Source: Pseudomonas sp. BGI-2
GTDB taxonomy: Bacteria; Pseudomonadota; Gammaproteobacteria; Pseudomonadales; Pseudomonadaceae
DNA length: 64,000 nt
Reading direction: 5' to 3'
Assembly (NCBI RefSeq): GCF_004310295.1
Contig: NZ_SISB01000003.1
Location: 182,573-246,572, forward strand
The notes under the pieces were generated by a model. It was not told the origin of the DNA. It did no database searches and worked only from the letters and a program-made list of their open reading frames with translations. Made by a program: the position numbers and the translations under genes. This document shows, one piece after another, positions 53,481 to 62,204 of this stretch. How positions within the stretch are numbered: position 1 is the stretch's first letter; every line of letters starts with the position of its first letter.

Positions 53481-53798
53481 TTAGATCGTCAGGATGGCCT
53501 GTGCCAGCTGTGCATCGGTAGCGTTCAGCTGAGGCGCCTGGTGGCGAATGTGGTCGAGTGCGCTTTCCAGTTTCACACCACGAATGGCGCCTTCGCTGGC
53601 GACGAAGCTGGCGGCGTCGTCACGGGCTGCGCGCACGATCTTGTCATCGCGAAAGGAAGAAGTGACATCGGAGGTTGCATCGGAACTGGACTTCAGCGCG
53701 CCGACAACGGCGTCCGTGGTCACGATAAAGCTGGTCGCGTGGGAATTGGCAGCCACGGCAAGCAGGGCTGCAGCGCTGAGCAGACGAAGACGGGACAT
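53481..53798 (-). CDS. DUF2388 small secreted protein (copy C)
   Basis: This 105-residue protein has a signal peptide (cleaved after SHA). The tail AARDDAASFVASEGAIRGVK, then ALDHIRH and ATDAQLAQAILTI aligns with copies A and B. Its middle (SDATSDVTSSFRDDKIVR) is closest to that of copy A (SDTTTSIRDSKIIR). It is the first gene of the four-gene minus-strand run and has AAGGAG before its ATG. Confidence 0.83.
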   Translation of the reverse strand: MSRLRLLSAAALLAVAANSHATSFIVTTDAVVGALKSSSDATSDVTSSFRDDKIVRAARDDAASFVASEGAIRGVKLESALDHIRHQAPQLNATDAQLAQAILTI

Positions 53799-53941
53799 GG
53801 TGTAACTCCTTTGGATAACCGATTGAAAAGTGATGAGGCAGCTGTTGAGTCAGACGCCTGTCGTACAGCGCTCGCCACGTTCTGGTTTGATATTAGGCCT
53901 GCTTTTATCGGTTCGAACAGTCCCTTCTGTTAAAGCTGACC

Positions 53942-54151
53942 TTAGCGCCAGAACGGTTTATCCAATTCATTGAGGCGATCAGCGTGGCTGATGCCCAGGT
54001 CTGATAGTTGACGATCATCGAACTGACCCAGCAAACGCCGGGTTCGAGCCCTCTCAAGGTTGGCGGCGAGTACTTTCAGCAACTGTTGAAACCTGTGGAA
54101 TCGACGCTTCGTTTGAGGGGCTGAAGCGGAAACATTCAGTAGGTTATTCAT
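53942..54151 (-). CDS. DUF1127 micro-protein (copy 1)
   Basis: This 69-residue basic protein has the DUF1127 (YjiS-like) C-terminus: a helix RTRRLLGQFDDRQLSDLGIS with the usual DLGIS turn and a final ELDKPFWR. AAGGA is seven bases before the ATG at 54151. DUF1127 proteins elsewhere influence phosphate or carbon metabolism and RNA handling. No specific role can be assigned here. Confidence 0.87.
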   Translation of the reverse strand: MNNLLNVSASAPQTKRRFHRFQQLLKVLAANLERARTRRLLGQFDDRQLSDLGISHADRLNELDKPFWR

Positions 54152-54260
54152 GGCGCAATCCTTTTGCCGGTGGGTGATGCCTTCCATGTTGAGCCCTTCA
54201 CGTTTGGACCTACAGATACACCGTCATGAAATTGTACTGATGCAATGTAATAATTGTTAG

Positions 54261-54294
54261 AACTGTACCTGTCTCCAACTATTCCTTTTGTACC
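54261..54294. promoter_or_regulatory. CTGTACC boxes upstream of DUF1127 copy 1
   Basis: AACTGTACCTGT at 54261-54272 and a looser TTGTACC at 54288-54294 lie about 110-140 bases upstream of the copy 1 start. The same 12-mer occurs upstream of copy 2 (54779-54790). The half-site CTGTACC/GGTACAG resembles those of GntR/MocR regulators. Confidence 0.4.
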
Positions 54295-54317
54295 GGCACT
54301 TACAAAGGCCGAAAACG

Positions 54318-54359
54318 ACAAAGCCCGTCGAGGTTTCCCACGACGGGCTTTGTTTTTTC
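54318..54359. terminator. Strong hairpin between the two DUF1127 genes
   Basis: ACAAAGCCCGTCG pairs with CGACGGGCTTTGT around a ten-base loop, followed by TTTTTT on the plus strand and a weaker T-rich tail on the minus strand. It should end transcription from DUF1127 copy 2 (minus). Confidence 0.82.
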
Positions 54360-54410
54360 AATTTGGAGTGCTGGCGGTGGACCCGGTGGGTCAGAGCCAG
54401 CGACGCTAGG

Positions 54411-54626
54411 TTAGCGCCAGAACGGCTTGCTCAGCTCTTCGTAGCGTTGTGCTTCGCTAATCCCGGCATCAGCCAGCAGACGCGAATCCAGGCGAGCCAA
54501 TTGATGGCGGCTGGAGATGCGGCGCTGCCACAGCATCAGGTTGGCAATAACGCGAAGAGGCATGGAAGCCTGGGTTTTTGCAGCGGTATCTTCGAAGAAC
54601 AGTTCGGAACTGAGTGTACGTTCCAT
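54411..54626 (-). CDS. DUF1127 micro-protein (copy 2)
   Basis: This 71-residue protein (start ATG 54626, AAGGA eight bases upstream) has a short N-terminal acidic patch (ELFFEDTAAK) and a DUF1127 tail (QLARLDSRLLADAGISEAQR, ending ELSKPFWR). An in-frame ATG at 54635 overlaps the ribosome site. The shared final KPFWR shows it to be a paralogue of copy 1, though only the second halves align well. Confidence 0.87.
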   Translation of the reverse strand: MERTLSSELFFEDTAAKTQASMPLRVIANLMLWQRRISSRHQLARLDSRLLADAGISEAQRYEELSKPFWR

Positions 54627-54945
54627 GATTGACATCCTTCCGCTTGTGGCGGGATTAGGTAGTGGTTTAACTGATGCCAATGATCCTCTCGTTTGGCGAG
54701 TCTCTCTAGATACAGTTCACCTGTATTGTGAGGGACCAGTTAACTGTTAATAGGCGGTGTACTGGTCGAAATTGAGGCAACTGTACCTGTAGGCACTAAA
54801 GTGGTGCGATATTGGTGTTTTGGCTTGGGTTGGTAGGCAATTGCCGTAGGAAAAGACCGGTACAGCAGTACAGTTTTTTAAAGAATGGAATGTGGCAAGG
54901 AACAGCTGACGCATTTGTGTTTGCGTCAGCTGTTTTTTCTCTGGA
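54627..54945. other. Intergenic region with clustered GGTACAG/CTGTACC-type boxes
   Basis: This 319 bp stretch without a gene lies upstream of DUF1127 copy 2. It contains TACAG-N5-CTGTA (54711-54725), CTGTACC in AACTGTACCTGT (54779-54790) and GGTACAGCAGTACAG (54859-54873). Together with copy 1's box these suggest a shared GntR/MocR-like regulator. The right end holds a terminator-like hairpin. I saw no further coding frame with a ribosome site. Confidence 0.45.
54901..54938. terminator. Hairpin downstream of the CoA-transferase gene
   Basis: AACAGCTGACGC pairs perfectly with GCGTCAGCTGTT around ten bases. The T-run is strongest on the plus strand (TTTTTT), but the position just after the minus-strand stop at 54946 suggests that it also ends that gene. 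Confidence 0.75.
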
Positions 54946-56439
54946 TCAGACTGTCAACATTCGCCCGGTTTCTTCCAGGTTCATGTGCCAGCGCAGGGCA
55001 TCGCGCAGGATATGCGGGGTGTGCCCGCCCAAGGCGCAAGCCGCCGTGAAGTAGTCATCCAGCGCCTGGCGATAGTCCGGGTGCACACAGTTATCGATGA
55101 TTACCCGTGCGCGCTCACGTGGCGCCAAGCCTCGCAAATCCGCCAGACCGATCTCCGTCACAAGGATGTCGACGTCATGCTCGGTATGGTCCACGTGGCT
55201 GACCATCGGAACCACACTGGAAATCGCGCCACCCTTGGCGATCGATTTGGTGACGAAGATTGCCAGGTGCGCATTGCGCGCAAAGTCGCCCGAGCCGCCG
55301 ATGCCGTTCATCATCCGCGTGCCGCAGATGTGGGTGGAGTTGACGTTGCCGTACAAGTCGAACTCAAGCGCCGTGTTGATACCGATTATGCCGAGCCGGC
55401 GCACCACTTCCGGGTGGTTGGAAATTTCTTGCGGGCGCAGGACCAGTTTGTCCTTGTAGCGCTCAAGGTTGCCGAAAACATCGGTATTGCGACGGCTCGA
55501 CAAGGTGATCGAACTGCCCGAAGCAAAGCTCAGCTTGCCGGCATCGAGCAGGTCGAAGGTCGAGTCCTGAAGCACTTCGGAGTACATCGTCAGGTCTTCG
55601 AACGGCGAGTCGATCAGCCCGCACATCACCGAGTTGGCGATGTTGCCAATCCCGGCCTGCAGCGGGCCGAGCTTGTTGGTCATGCGCCCGGCAGCCACTT
55701 CCTGCTTGAAGAAGTCGATCAGGTGGTCGGCAATGGCCTGCGTATCAACGTCCGGCGGCAGCACGGTGGACGGCGAGTCAGATTGATTGGTGATCACGAT
55801 AGCGACGATCTTTTCCGGCGGAATCGGGATGGCAGTGCTGCCAATGCGATCGTCGACCTTTACCAGCGGAATCGGTGTACGGGTCGGCCGATAGGTCGGG
55901 ATATAGATGTCGTGCAGACCTTCGAGATTCGGGTTGTGCGCCAGGTTGATCTCGACGATCACCTGTTTGGCGAAAATCGCGAAGCTGGCCGAGTTACCCA
56001 CCGAAGTGGTCGGCACGATATGGCCCTGCTCGGTGATCGCTACGGCTTCAATCACGGCGATGTCCGGCAGCTTGAGCTGCTGGTTGCGCAGTTGCTCCAC
56101 GGTTTCCGAGAGATGCTGGTCGATGAACATCACTTCACCGGCGTTAATGGCCTTGCGCAAGGTGCTGTCGACCTGGAAGGGCATGCGCCGTGACAGTACG
56201 CCGGCTTCGGTGAGCTGTTTATCAAGGTCGTTGCCCAGGCTGGCGCCGGTCATCAAGGTGATTTTCAGCGGGGTGATTTTGGCGCGTTCGGCCAATGCGT
56301 GGGGCACGGCTTTGGCCTCGCCAGCGCGAGTGAAACCACTCATGCCGACGGTCATGCCGTCCTCAATCAGAGCGGCAGCGTCAGCGGCGCTCATCACCTT
56401 ATCCAACAACGAAGGCAAGCGAATACGATCACGGTACAT
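54946..56439 (-). CDS. Succinyl-CoA:acetate CoA-transferase (acetyl-CoA hydrolase/transferase family)
   Basis: This 497-residue class I CoA-transferase has the catalytic Glu in MYSEVLQDS, preceded by GPLQAGIGNIANSVM and followed by SGSSITLSS, as in AarC and ScpC-type enzymes. It exchanges CoA between succinyl-CoA and acetate, or acts on related acyl groups. The C-terminal ERARVIIDNCVHPDYR is typical of this subgroup. It is a monocistronic gene with a hairpin after it. Confidence 0.9.
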   Translation of the reverse strand: MYRDRIRLPSLLDKVMSAADAAALIEDGMTVGMSGFTRAGEAKAVPHALAERAKITPLKITLMTGASLGNDLDKQLTEAGVLSRRMPFQVDSTLRKAINAGEVMFIDQHLSETVEQLRNQQLKLPDIAVIEAVAITEQGHIVPTTSVGNSASFAIFAKQVIVEINLAHNPNLEGLHDIYIPTYRPTRTPIPLVKVDDRIGSTAIPIPPEKIVAIVITNQSDSPSTVLPPDVDTQAIADHLIDFFKQEVAAGRMTNKLGPLQAGIGNIANSVMCGLIDSPFEDLTMYSEVLQDSTFDLLDAGKLSFASGSSITLSSRRNTDVFGNLERYKDKLVLRPQEISNHPEVVRRLGIIGINTALEFDLYGNVNSTHICGTRMMNGIGGSGDFARNAHLAIFVTKSIAKGGAISSVVPMVSHVDHTEHDVDILVTEIGLADLRGLAPRERARVIIDNCVHPDYRQALDDYFTAACALGGHTPHILRDALRWHMNLEETGRMLTV

Positions 56440-56562
56440 GGATTGTTATCTCGGGTAACGGAAGCAAGGTGTGCAGTCTAGTGATTTGAAAAAAATCCGT
56501 CCCGCTACCATGGTCGAATGCAGAGGCCTGATTTAGAGCCTTTGGTCGGGTTTCGCGGGGAA

Positions 56563-56597
56563 TAAAAAAACCCCAGCCTACTAAAGGCTGAGGTTTT
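56563..56597 (-). terminator. Rho-independent terminator of the pnt operon
   Basis: On the minus strand AAAACCTCAGCCT pairs with AGGCTGGGGTTTT, with one mismatch and a short loop, and runs into seven T residues, about 24 bases after the pntB stop. Confidence 0.92.
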
Positions 56598-56620
56598 GGG
56601 TATTGCTGCTTCCGCAGGTT

Positions 56621-58057
56621 TTACTCGATGGCTTTGACCATGTCTTCGATAACTTTCTTGGCGTCGCCGAAGACCATCATGGTTTTGTCCAGGTAGAACA
56701 GTTCGTTGTCCAGACCGGCATAGCCGCTGGCCATCGAGCGCTTGTTGACGATCACGGTCTTGGCTTTATAAGCCTCGAGAATCGGCATGCCGGCAATCGG
56801 CGATTTCGGATCGTTCTTGGCCGCCGGATTGACCACGTCGTTGGCGCCAAGCACCAGCACCACGTCGGCCTGACCGAACTCGGAGTTGATGTCATCCATC
56901 TCGAACACCTGCTCGTAAGGCACTTCGGCTTCGGCCAGCAGGACGTTCATGTGCCCTGGCATCCGACCGGCGACGGGGTGGATTGCAAACTTCACGGTGA
57001 CTCCCCGGTGAGTCAGCTTCTCCGCCAGCTCCATCAGTGAGTGTTGGGCGCGTGCTACCGCCAGGCCGTAGCCCGGAACGATGATCACGGTGTCGGCGTT
57101 GGTCAGCAGGAAGGTCGCGTCGTCAGCCGAACCGGATTTTACCGGACGGGCCTCTTTCGAGCCTGCCGGGCCAGTTTCATCTACCGTGTTGCCGAAACCG
57201 CCGAGCAATACGTTGAAGAACGAACGGTTCATCGCCTTGCACATGATGTACGAGAGGATCGCACCGGACGAACCCACCAGCGAACCGGCGATGATAAGCA
57301 TCGAGTTGTTCAGCGAGAAGCCGATACCTGCCGCTGCCCAGCCGGAGTAGCTGTTGAGCATCGATACAACCACCGGCATGTCTGCGCCGCCGATCGGGAT
57401 GATGATCAGCACACCCAGCACGAAGGCCAAGGCCAGCATCAGTGCGAAGGCGCTGAGGTTGCCGGTCAGCATGAAGGTGATGCCCAGAGCCAGTGTTGCG
57501 AGGCCCAGCACCAGGTTCAGTTTGTGCTGGCCACCGAACTGTACCGGTGCGCCCTGGAACAGTCGGAACTTGTACTTGCCCGATAGCTTGCCGAACGCGA
57601 TCACCGAACCGGAGAAGGTGATTGCACCGATGGCGGCGCCGAGGAACAGCTCCAGGCGGTTACCGGCAGGAATTGCATCACCCAGTTGCTTGACGATGCC
57701 CAGGGATTGCGGCTCAACAACGGCAGCAATGGCGATGAACACCGCGGCCATACCGATCATGCTGTGCATGAAGGCGACCAGTTCCGGCATCTTGGTCATT
57801 TCAACGCGCTTGGCCATGATCGAACCGGCAGTGCCGCCGACCAGCAAACCTACGATGACGTAACCGATGCCGGCGGTGGCCAGCTCAGCGCCCAGCTTAT
57901 AGATGAGGCCCACGGTGGTGAGGATCGCCAACGCCATGCCGAGCATGCCGTACACGTTACCGCGTCGGGAGGTTGTCGGGTGGGACAAGCCTTTGAGGGC
58001 CTGGATAAAGCAGATCGACGCGATCAAGTAGAGCGTCGTTACAAGATTCATGCTCAT
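56621..58057 (-). CDS. pntB: NAD(P) transhydrogenase subunit beta
   Basis: This 478-residue membrane protein has nine or so helices followed by the NADP-binding domain III (about residues 300-478; IVPGYGLAVARAQHSL, HPVAGRMPGHMN, the GANDVVNPAA loop and RSMASGYAG). Proton entry drives NADH-to-NADPH hydride transfer. Its ATG overlaps the pntAb stop by one base (position 58057), so the two are coupled. Confidence 0.97.
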   Translation of the reverse strand: MSMNLVTTLYLIASICFIQALKGLSHPTTSRRGNVYGMLGMALAILTTVGLIYKLGAELATAGIGYVIVGLLVGGTAGSIMAKRVEMTKMPELVAFMHSMIGMAAVFIAIAAVVEPQSLGIVKQLGDAIPAGNRLELFLGAAIGAITFSGSVIAFGKLSGKYKFRLFQGAPVQFGGQHKLNLVLGLATLALGITFMLTGNLSAFALMLALAFVLGVLIIIPIGGADMPVVVSMLNSYSGWAAAGIGFSLNNSMLIIAGSLVGSSGAILSYIMCKAMNRSFFNVLLGGFGNTVDETGPAGSKEARPVKSGSADDATFLLTNADTVIIVPGYGLAVARAQHSLMELAEKLTHRGVTVKFAIHPVAGRMPGHMNVLLAEAEVPYEQVFEMDDINSEFGQADVVLVLGANDVVNPAAKNDPKSPIAGMPILEAYKAKTVIVNKRSMASGYAGLDNELFYLDKTMMVFGDAKKVIEDMVKAIE

Positions 58058-58380
58058 TACTTCGGCGCCTCTTCTTTTACGACTTTCGGGGCTTTTTTCT
58101 TGAACATCTCAAGCATCCTGCGAGTCACCAGGAAGCCACCAAACACGTTCACTGCCGCCAGAGCCACCGCGAGGGTGCCCATGGTCTTGCCCAGTGGTGT
58201 CACGGTCAAAGCCGCCGCCAGCATGGCGCCGACGATTACGATCGCCGAAATGGCGTTGGTCACCGCCATCAGAGGCGTGTGAAGTGCTGGTGTTACGTTC
58301 CAGACCACGTGATAACCGACATAAATCGCCAGCACGAAGATGATCAGGTTGTAGATACCGGGGGAGATAAACTCTTCCAT
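58057..58380 (-). CDS. pntAb: NAD(P) transhydrogenase subunit alpha, membrane part
   Basis: This 107-residue protein has three to four membrane helices ([35 protein letters not shown]). The Lys/Pro tail is short ([14 protein letters not shown]). It is the separated C-terminal half of the alpha subunit, as in the Rhodospirillum-type three-gene enzyme. It is sandwiched between pntAa (15 bp gap) and pntB (one-base overlap). Confidence 0.95.
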   Translation of the reverse strand: MEEFISPGIYNLIIFVLAIYVGYHVVWNVTPALHTPLMAVTNAISAIVIVGAMLAAALTVTPLGKTMGTLAVALAAVNVFGGFLVTRRMLEMFKKKAPKVVKEEAPK

Positions 58381-58395
58381 CGTCTGAATCCCTGC

Positions 58396-59517
58396 TTAGG
58401 CGTTTTTGCGGATGACTTGGCCGTCGCGGCACATCAGGCACGCGGCGACGATGTCGTCTTCGAGGTTGATCTCGAACTGGCCTTCTTTGTTGAAGACCAG
58501 CTTCAGGAAGTCCAGCAGGTTGCGTGCGTACAGGGCCGAAGCATCTGCCGCGACTGCGCCGGCCAGGTTGGTCGGGCCGCAAATGGTCACGCCATTCTCG
58601 ACCACGACCTGGTCGGCCACGGTGAGCGGGCAGTTGCCGCCCTGGGCTGCCGCGAGGTCGATGACCACCGAGCCTGGCTTCATCTGCGCCACGGTTTCCG
58701 CGCTCAACAGCGTCGGTGCCTTGCGACCCGGGATCAGTGCGGTAGTGATGACGATGTCAGCCTGCTTGGCGCGCTCGTGCACGGCCAGGGCCTGACGTTG
58801 CATCCAGCTGGCGGGCATTGGCCGGGCGTAACCGCCGACACCGACAGCGCATTCGCGCTCTTCATCGGTCTCATACGGTACGTCGACGAACTTGGCGCCG
58901 AGGGATTCGATTTGTTCTTTTACCGCAGGACGCACGTCGGACGCTTCGATCACTGCACCCAGACGTTTCGCCGTGGCGATCGCCTGCAAGCCCGCAACGC
59001 CGGCACCCAGAATCAGCACGCGTGCCGCTTTCACGGTGCCCGCAGCCGTCATTAGCATTGGCATGAAGCGGGGGTAGTGGTGAGCGGCCAGCAACACGGC
59101 TTTATAGCCGGCGATGTTCGCTTGGGAGGACAGCACATCCAGGCTTTGAGCGCGGGAGGTGCGGGGAGCCGCTTCCAGCGCGAACGCGGTAATGCCGCAC
59201 TCAGCCAGCTTGGCAATGGTTTCATTGCTGAACGGGTTGAGCATGCCCACCACAACGGTGCCGCTCTTGATCAGCGTCAGTTCGCTGTCGCTGGGGGCGA
59301 CCACCTTGAGAATCAGCTCGGCACCAAACGCATCGTTGGCGCTGCCAATAATTGCGCCTGCCGCTTCATAAGCACTGTCGACAACGCTGGCGTTAATGCC
59401 GGCGCCGCTTTGCACAGTGACCTTGTGACCCTGGCCGATCAGCTTTTTGATGGTTTCCGGGGTTGCAGCAACCCGGGTTTCACCCGTCTGGGTTTCGAGA
59501 GGAACACCAATGTGCAC
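58396..59517 (-). CDS. pntAa: NAD(P) transhydrogenase subunit alpha, NAD-binding part
   Basis: This 373-residue soluble domain I is related to alanine dehydrogenase. It starts at the GTG at 59517 (HIGVPLETQTGETRVA), which has GGAG seven bases upstream. The frame is open further left with no such site. The NAD-binding Rossmann motif is LGAGVAGLQAIATAKRLGA and the mobile loop follows VDVPYETDEE. It is the first gene of the pntAa-pntAb-pntB operon. Confidence 0.95.
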   Translation of the reverse strand: MHIGVPLETQTGETRVAATPETIKKLIGQGHKVTVQSGAGINASVVDSAYEAAGAIIGSANDAFGAELILKVVAPSDSELTLIKSGTVVVGMLNPFSNETIAKLAECGITAFALEAAPRTSRAQSLDVLSSQANIAGYKAVLLAAHHYPRFMPMLMTAAGTVKAARVLILGAGVAGLQAIATAKRLGAVIEASDVRPAVKEQIESLGAKFVDVPYETDEERECAVGVGGYARPMPASWMQRQALAVHERAKQADIVITTALIPGRKAPTLLSAETVAQMKPGSVVIDLAAAQGGNCPLTVADQVVVENGVTICGPTNLAGAVAADASALYARNLLDFLKLVFNKEGQFEINLEDDIVAACLMCRDGQVIRKNA

Positions 59518-59952
59518 GTCAAATCTCCTGCGTGATCTTATTGAGTAAACCCAGGCACTTCGGATGGTGCGGCTGGGGCGGCCGATCAGCACGATCCCGC
59601 CAAATCTCGGCGGGGCGCGGCATTTTGCAGGCGAACTTTGTGCCCTTCAAGGGATTATGACGGGTGACGGAAAATTAACTACAAGTCACCCCGTGACCGA
59701 ATGTCGCAACTAACCGGTTCAATCCCTTGTAAACCGTGACTTGCAACGGTTTTTGGCAAGTTTTAAGAAATTACAAATCGTTACGGTGAATGAGGTGTCA
59801 TATCTGGGAAATGCAGGCTCAAAGCCACGTATTCAGGCGCTTGTGGGACGGTTGTACTGCTTGTAGACACAGTCTACGAATATGCGACAAATACGTACAT
59901 CTGTAGGGCTTTTGTTTTATTGACTACGGGGTCAGCTAGTGGGTGTAATCCT
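59518..59952. other. Long leader and intergenic region upstream of pntAa
   Basis: This 435 bp interval has no gene. It holds a small CCCGCC/GGCGGG hairpin (59596-59614) in the pnt leader and a palindrome GTAGAC-ACA-GTCTAC (59863-59877) near the end of the LysR gene. A possible minus-strand -10 (CATAAT, near 59655) lacks a matching -35 at normal spacing. I saw no ribosome site with a plausible small frame. Confidence 0.45.
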
Positions 59953-60852
59953 TTATCCTTCTAGGCTGTAGCTATGTGCCTGGGTGACCAGCCAATCGCG
60001 AAAGGCCCGTAATGAGGCCGATTCGACTTTTCGCTCTGGAATCATCAGGTAATAGGCCTTGATGCTCGACAGTGCTTGGGTGTTGGCTATCACCAGGCGT
60101 TTCTCGGTCAGTTCGCGTTGAATCAGGAATGGCGGTATCAGCGCAATCCCCATGTCGTGCATCGCCGCTTGGGCAAGCATGGAGAATAGCTCGTAGCGCG
60201 GTCCTGTCATGTCTCGCGGAACATTAAGGTGCTGGGAGTTGAACCATTGGCGCCAGGCATAAGGCCGCGTGGTCTGTTGCAGCAGGGGCAATTCGGCGAT
60301 TTGATCGGGAGTCAGGTTGGCTTTTTTGCCCAGTAGCGTTGGGCTGCACACCGGCATCGGATTTTCGCCCATCAGCCTGTGGGATTCAGTACCCGACCAA
60401 TCCGCATCGCCGAAATAAATCGCGGCATCGAAGTCGGTGTCGGCAAACAGGAAGGGGCGTGTGCGGTTGGTGAGGTTGACCGTCACTTCCGGGTGTTTGT
60501 GCTGGAAATCCTTGAGCCGTGGAAGCAGCCATTGGGTGCCAAAGGTCGGCACGACGGCCAGCTCGATCACGTTCGCGCCTTGTTGCCCCATCACCGACAA
60601 GGTGTCCCGTTCAACCGCGTCGAGTTGGGTGGCTACGCGGCGGCTGTAGGAAAGTCCGGCCTCCGTCAGCTTCACTCCGCGTCGCGAGCGTCGGAACAGT
60701 TCGACGCTGAGGAACTCTTCCAGGCTGGCGATCTGTCGGCAAATAGCGCCTTGGGTGAGCGAAAGCTCCTGCGCCGCTTTGGTAAAGCTTTCGTGGCGCG
60801 CTGCCGCTTCAAAGCTGATCAGGGCGGTAGTGCTAGGGATTTTCCGGCGCAT
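59953..60852 (-). CDS. gcdR: LysR-type regulator GcdR of the glutarate genes
   Basis: This 299-residue LysR regulator (ATG 60852 with GAGG nine bases upstream; a GTG five codons earlier overlaps that site) has an N-terminal winged helix (SFEAAARHESFTKAAQELSL and LTQGAICRQIASLEEFLSV) and a LysR substrate domain. It is divergent from gcdH. In P. putida and P. aeruginosa GcdR activates gcdHG in response to glutarate, a product of lysine breakdown. The 157 bp shared region must contain its operator. Confidence 0.9.
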   Translation of the reverse strand: MRRKIPSTTALISFEAAARHESFTKAAQELSLTQGAICRQIASLEEFLSVELFRRSRRGVKLTEAGLSYSRRVATQLDAVERDTLSVMGQQGANVIELAVVPTFGTQWLLPRLKDFQHKHPEVTVNLTNRTRPFLFADTDFDAAIYFGDADWSGTESHRLMGENPMPVCSPTLLGKKANLTPDQIAELPLLQQTTRPYAWRQWFNSQHLNVPRDMTGPRYELFSMLAQAAMHDMGIALIPPFLIQRELTEKRLVIANTQALSSIKAYYLMIPERKVESASLRAFRDWLVTQAHSYSLEG

Positions 60853-61009
60853 GTACTTCAACCTCACTAATACATCGCATATAGGCTATCTTGCGACGTT
60901 ACGGAGTGAGAAATTAGCACAACAGTATGCAAAATCCTCGTTTGCCGTAGCGCTAAACCCGGCCTAGGATCAGTCCACGTTATTTGACCCGATTCGAGAG
61001 GACACACTC

Positions 61010-62191
61010 ATGGGCGGTAAAGCTAGCTTCAACTGGATCGATCCCCTGCTGCTGGATCAACAGCTCACCGAAGAAGAACGCATGATCCGCGACACTGCAG
61101 AGCAATTCGCTCAGCAGAAGCTTGCACCGCGTGTTCTTGAAGCTTTCCGCCATGAGAAGACTGATCCGGCGATCTTCCGCGAGATGGGTGAAGTGGGCCT
61201 GTTGGGTGCGACCATTCCCGAGCAGTACGGTGGCAGCGGCCTGAACTACGTCAGCTACGGGCTGATCGCTCGTGAAGTCGAGCGCGTCGACTCCGGCTAC
61301 CGCTCGATGATGAGTGTGCAGTCCTCGCTGGTCATGGTGCCGATCAATGAATTCGGCACTGAAGCCCAGAAGCAGAAGTACCTGCCGAAACTGGCATCGG
61401 GCGAATGGATTGGCTGCTTCGGTCTGACAGAGCCTAACCACGGTTCCGACCCGGGCGCGATGATTACTCGTGCACGCAAAGTCGAAGGCGGTTACAGCCT
61501 GACCGGCAGCAAGATGTGGATCACCAACAGCCCGATCGCCGATGTGTTCGTGGTCTGGGGTAAGGATGATGCGGGCGACATTCGTGGATTCGTTCTGGAG
61601 AAGGGCTGGAAAGGCCTGAGCGCTCCGGCGATTCACGGCAAGGTTGGCTTGCGCGCATCTATTACCGGCGAGATCGTCATGGACAACGTGTTTGTTCCTG
61701 AAGAAAACATCTTCCCGGATGTCCGTGGTTTGAAAGGCCCTTTTACTTGCCTTAACTCCGCACGCTACGGCATTTCCTGGGGCGCCCTCGGCGCAGCCGA
61801 GTTCTGCTGGCACACCGCTCGCCAGTACACCCTGGATCGTCAGCAGTTCGGTCGTCCATTGGCCGCTACTCAACTGATCCAGAAGAAACTGGCCGACATG
61901 CAGACCGAAATTACCCTCGCACTGCAAGGCTGCCTGCGTCTGGGTCGTATGAAAGATGAAGGCACAGCGGCAGTCGAGATCACCTCGATGATGAAGCGCA
62001 ACTCCTGCGGCAAGTCCCTGGACATCGCGCGCATGGCGCGTGACATGTTGGGCGGCAACGGCATTTCCGATGAGTTTGGTGTTGCTCGTCACCTGGTCAA
62101 CCTGGAAGTGGTGAATACCTATGAAGGTACGCATGACGTCCACGCACTGATCCTCGGTCGCGCGCAGACCGGCATCCAGGCGTTCTATTAA
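61010..62191 (+). CDS. gcdH: Glutaryl-CoA dehydrogenase
   Basis: This 393-residue acyl-CoA dehydrogenase oxidises and decarboxylates glutaryl-CoA to crotonyl-CoA. The catalytic base Glu is in [17 protein letters not shown] and substrate contact regions [16 protein letters not shown] and [16 protein letters not shown] are intact. A GAGAGGA-type ribosome site precedes the ATG. It is the first gene of the glutarate operon, 13 bp ahead of gcdG. Confidence 0.97.
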   Translation: MGGKASFNWIDPLLLDQQLTEEERMIRDTAEQFAQQKLAPRVLEAFRHEKTDPAIFREMGEVGLLGATIPEQYGGSGLNYVSYGLIAREVERVDSGYRSMMSVQSSLVMVPINEFGTEAQKQKYLPKLASGEWIGCFGLTEPNHGSDPGAMITRARKVEGGYSLTGSKMWITNSPIADVFVVWGKDDAGDIRGFVLEKGWKGLSAPAIHGKVGLRASITGEIVMDNVFVPEENIFPDVRGLKGPFTCLNSARYGISWGALGAAEFCWHTARQYTLDRQQFGRPLAATQLIQKKLADMQTEITLALQGCLRLGRMKDEGTAAVEITSMMKRNSCGKSLDIARMARDMLGGNGISDEFGVARHLVNLEVVNTYEGTHDVHALILGRAQTGIQAFY

Positions 62192-62204
62192 TAGGAGAAC
62201 GTCC

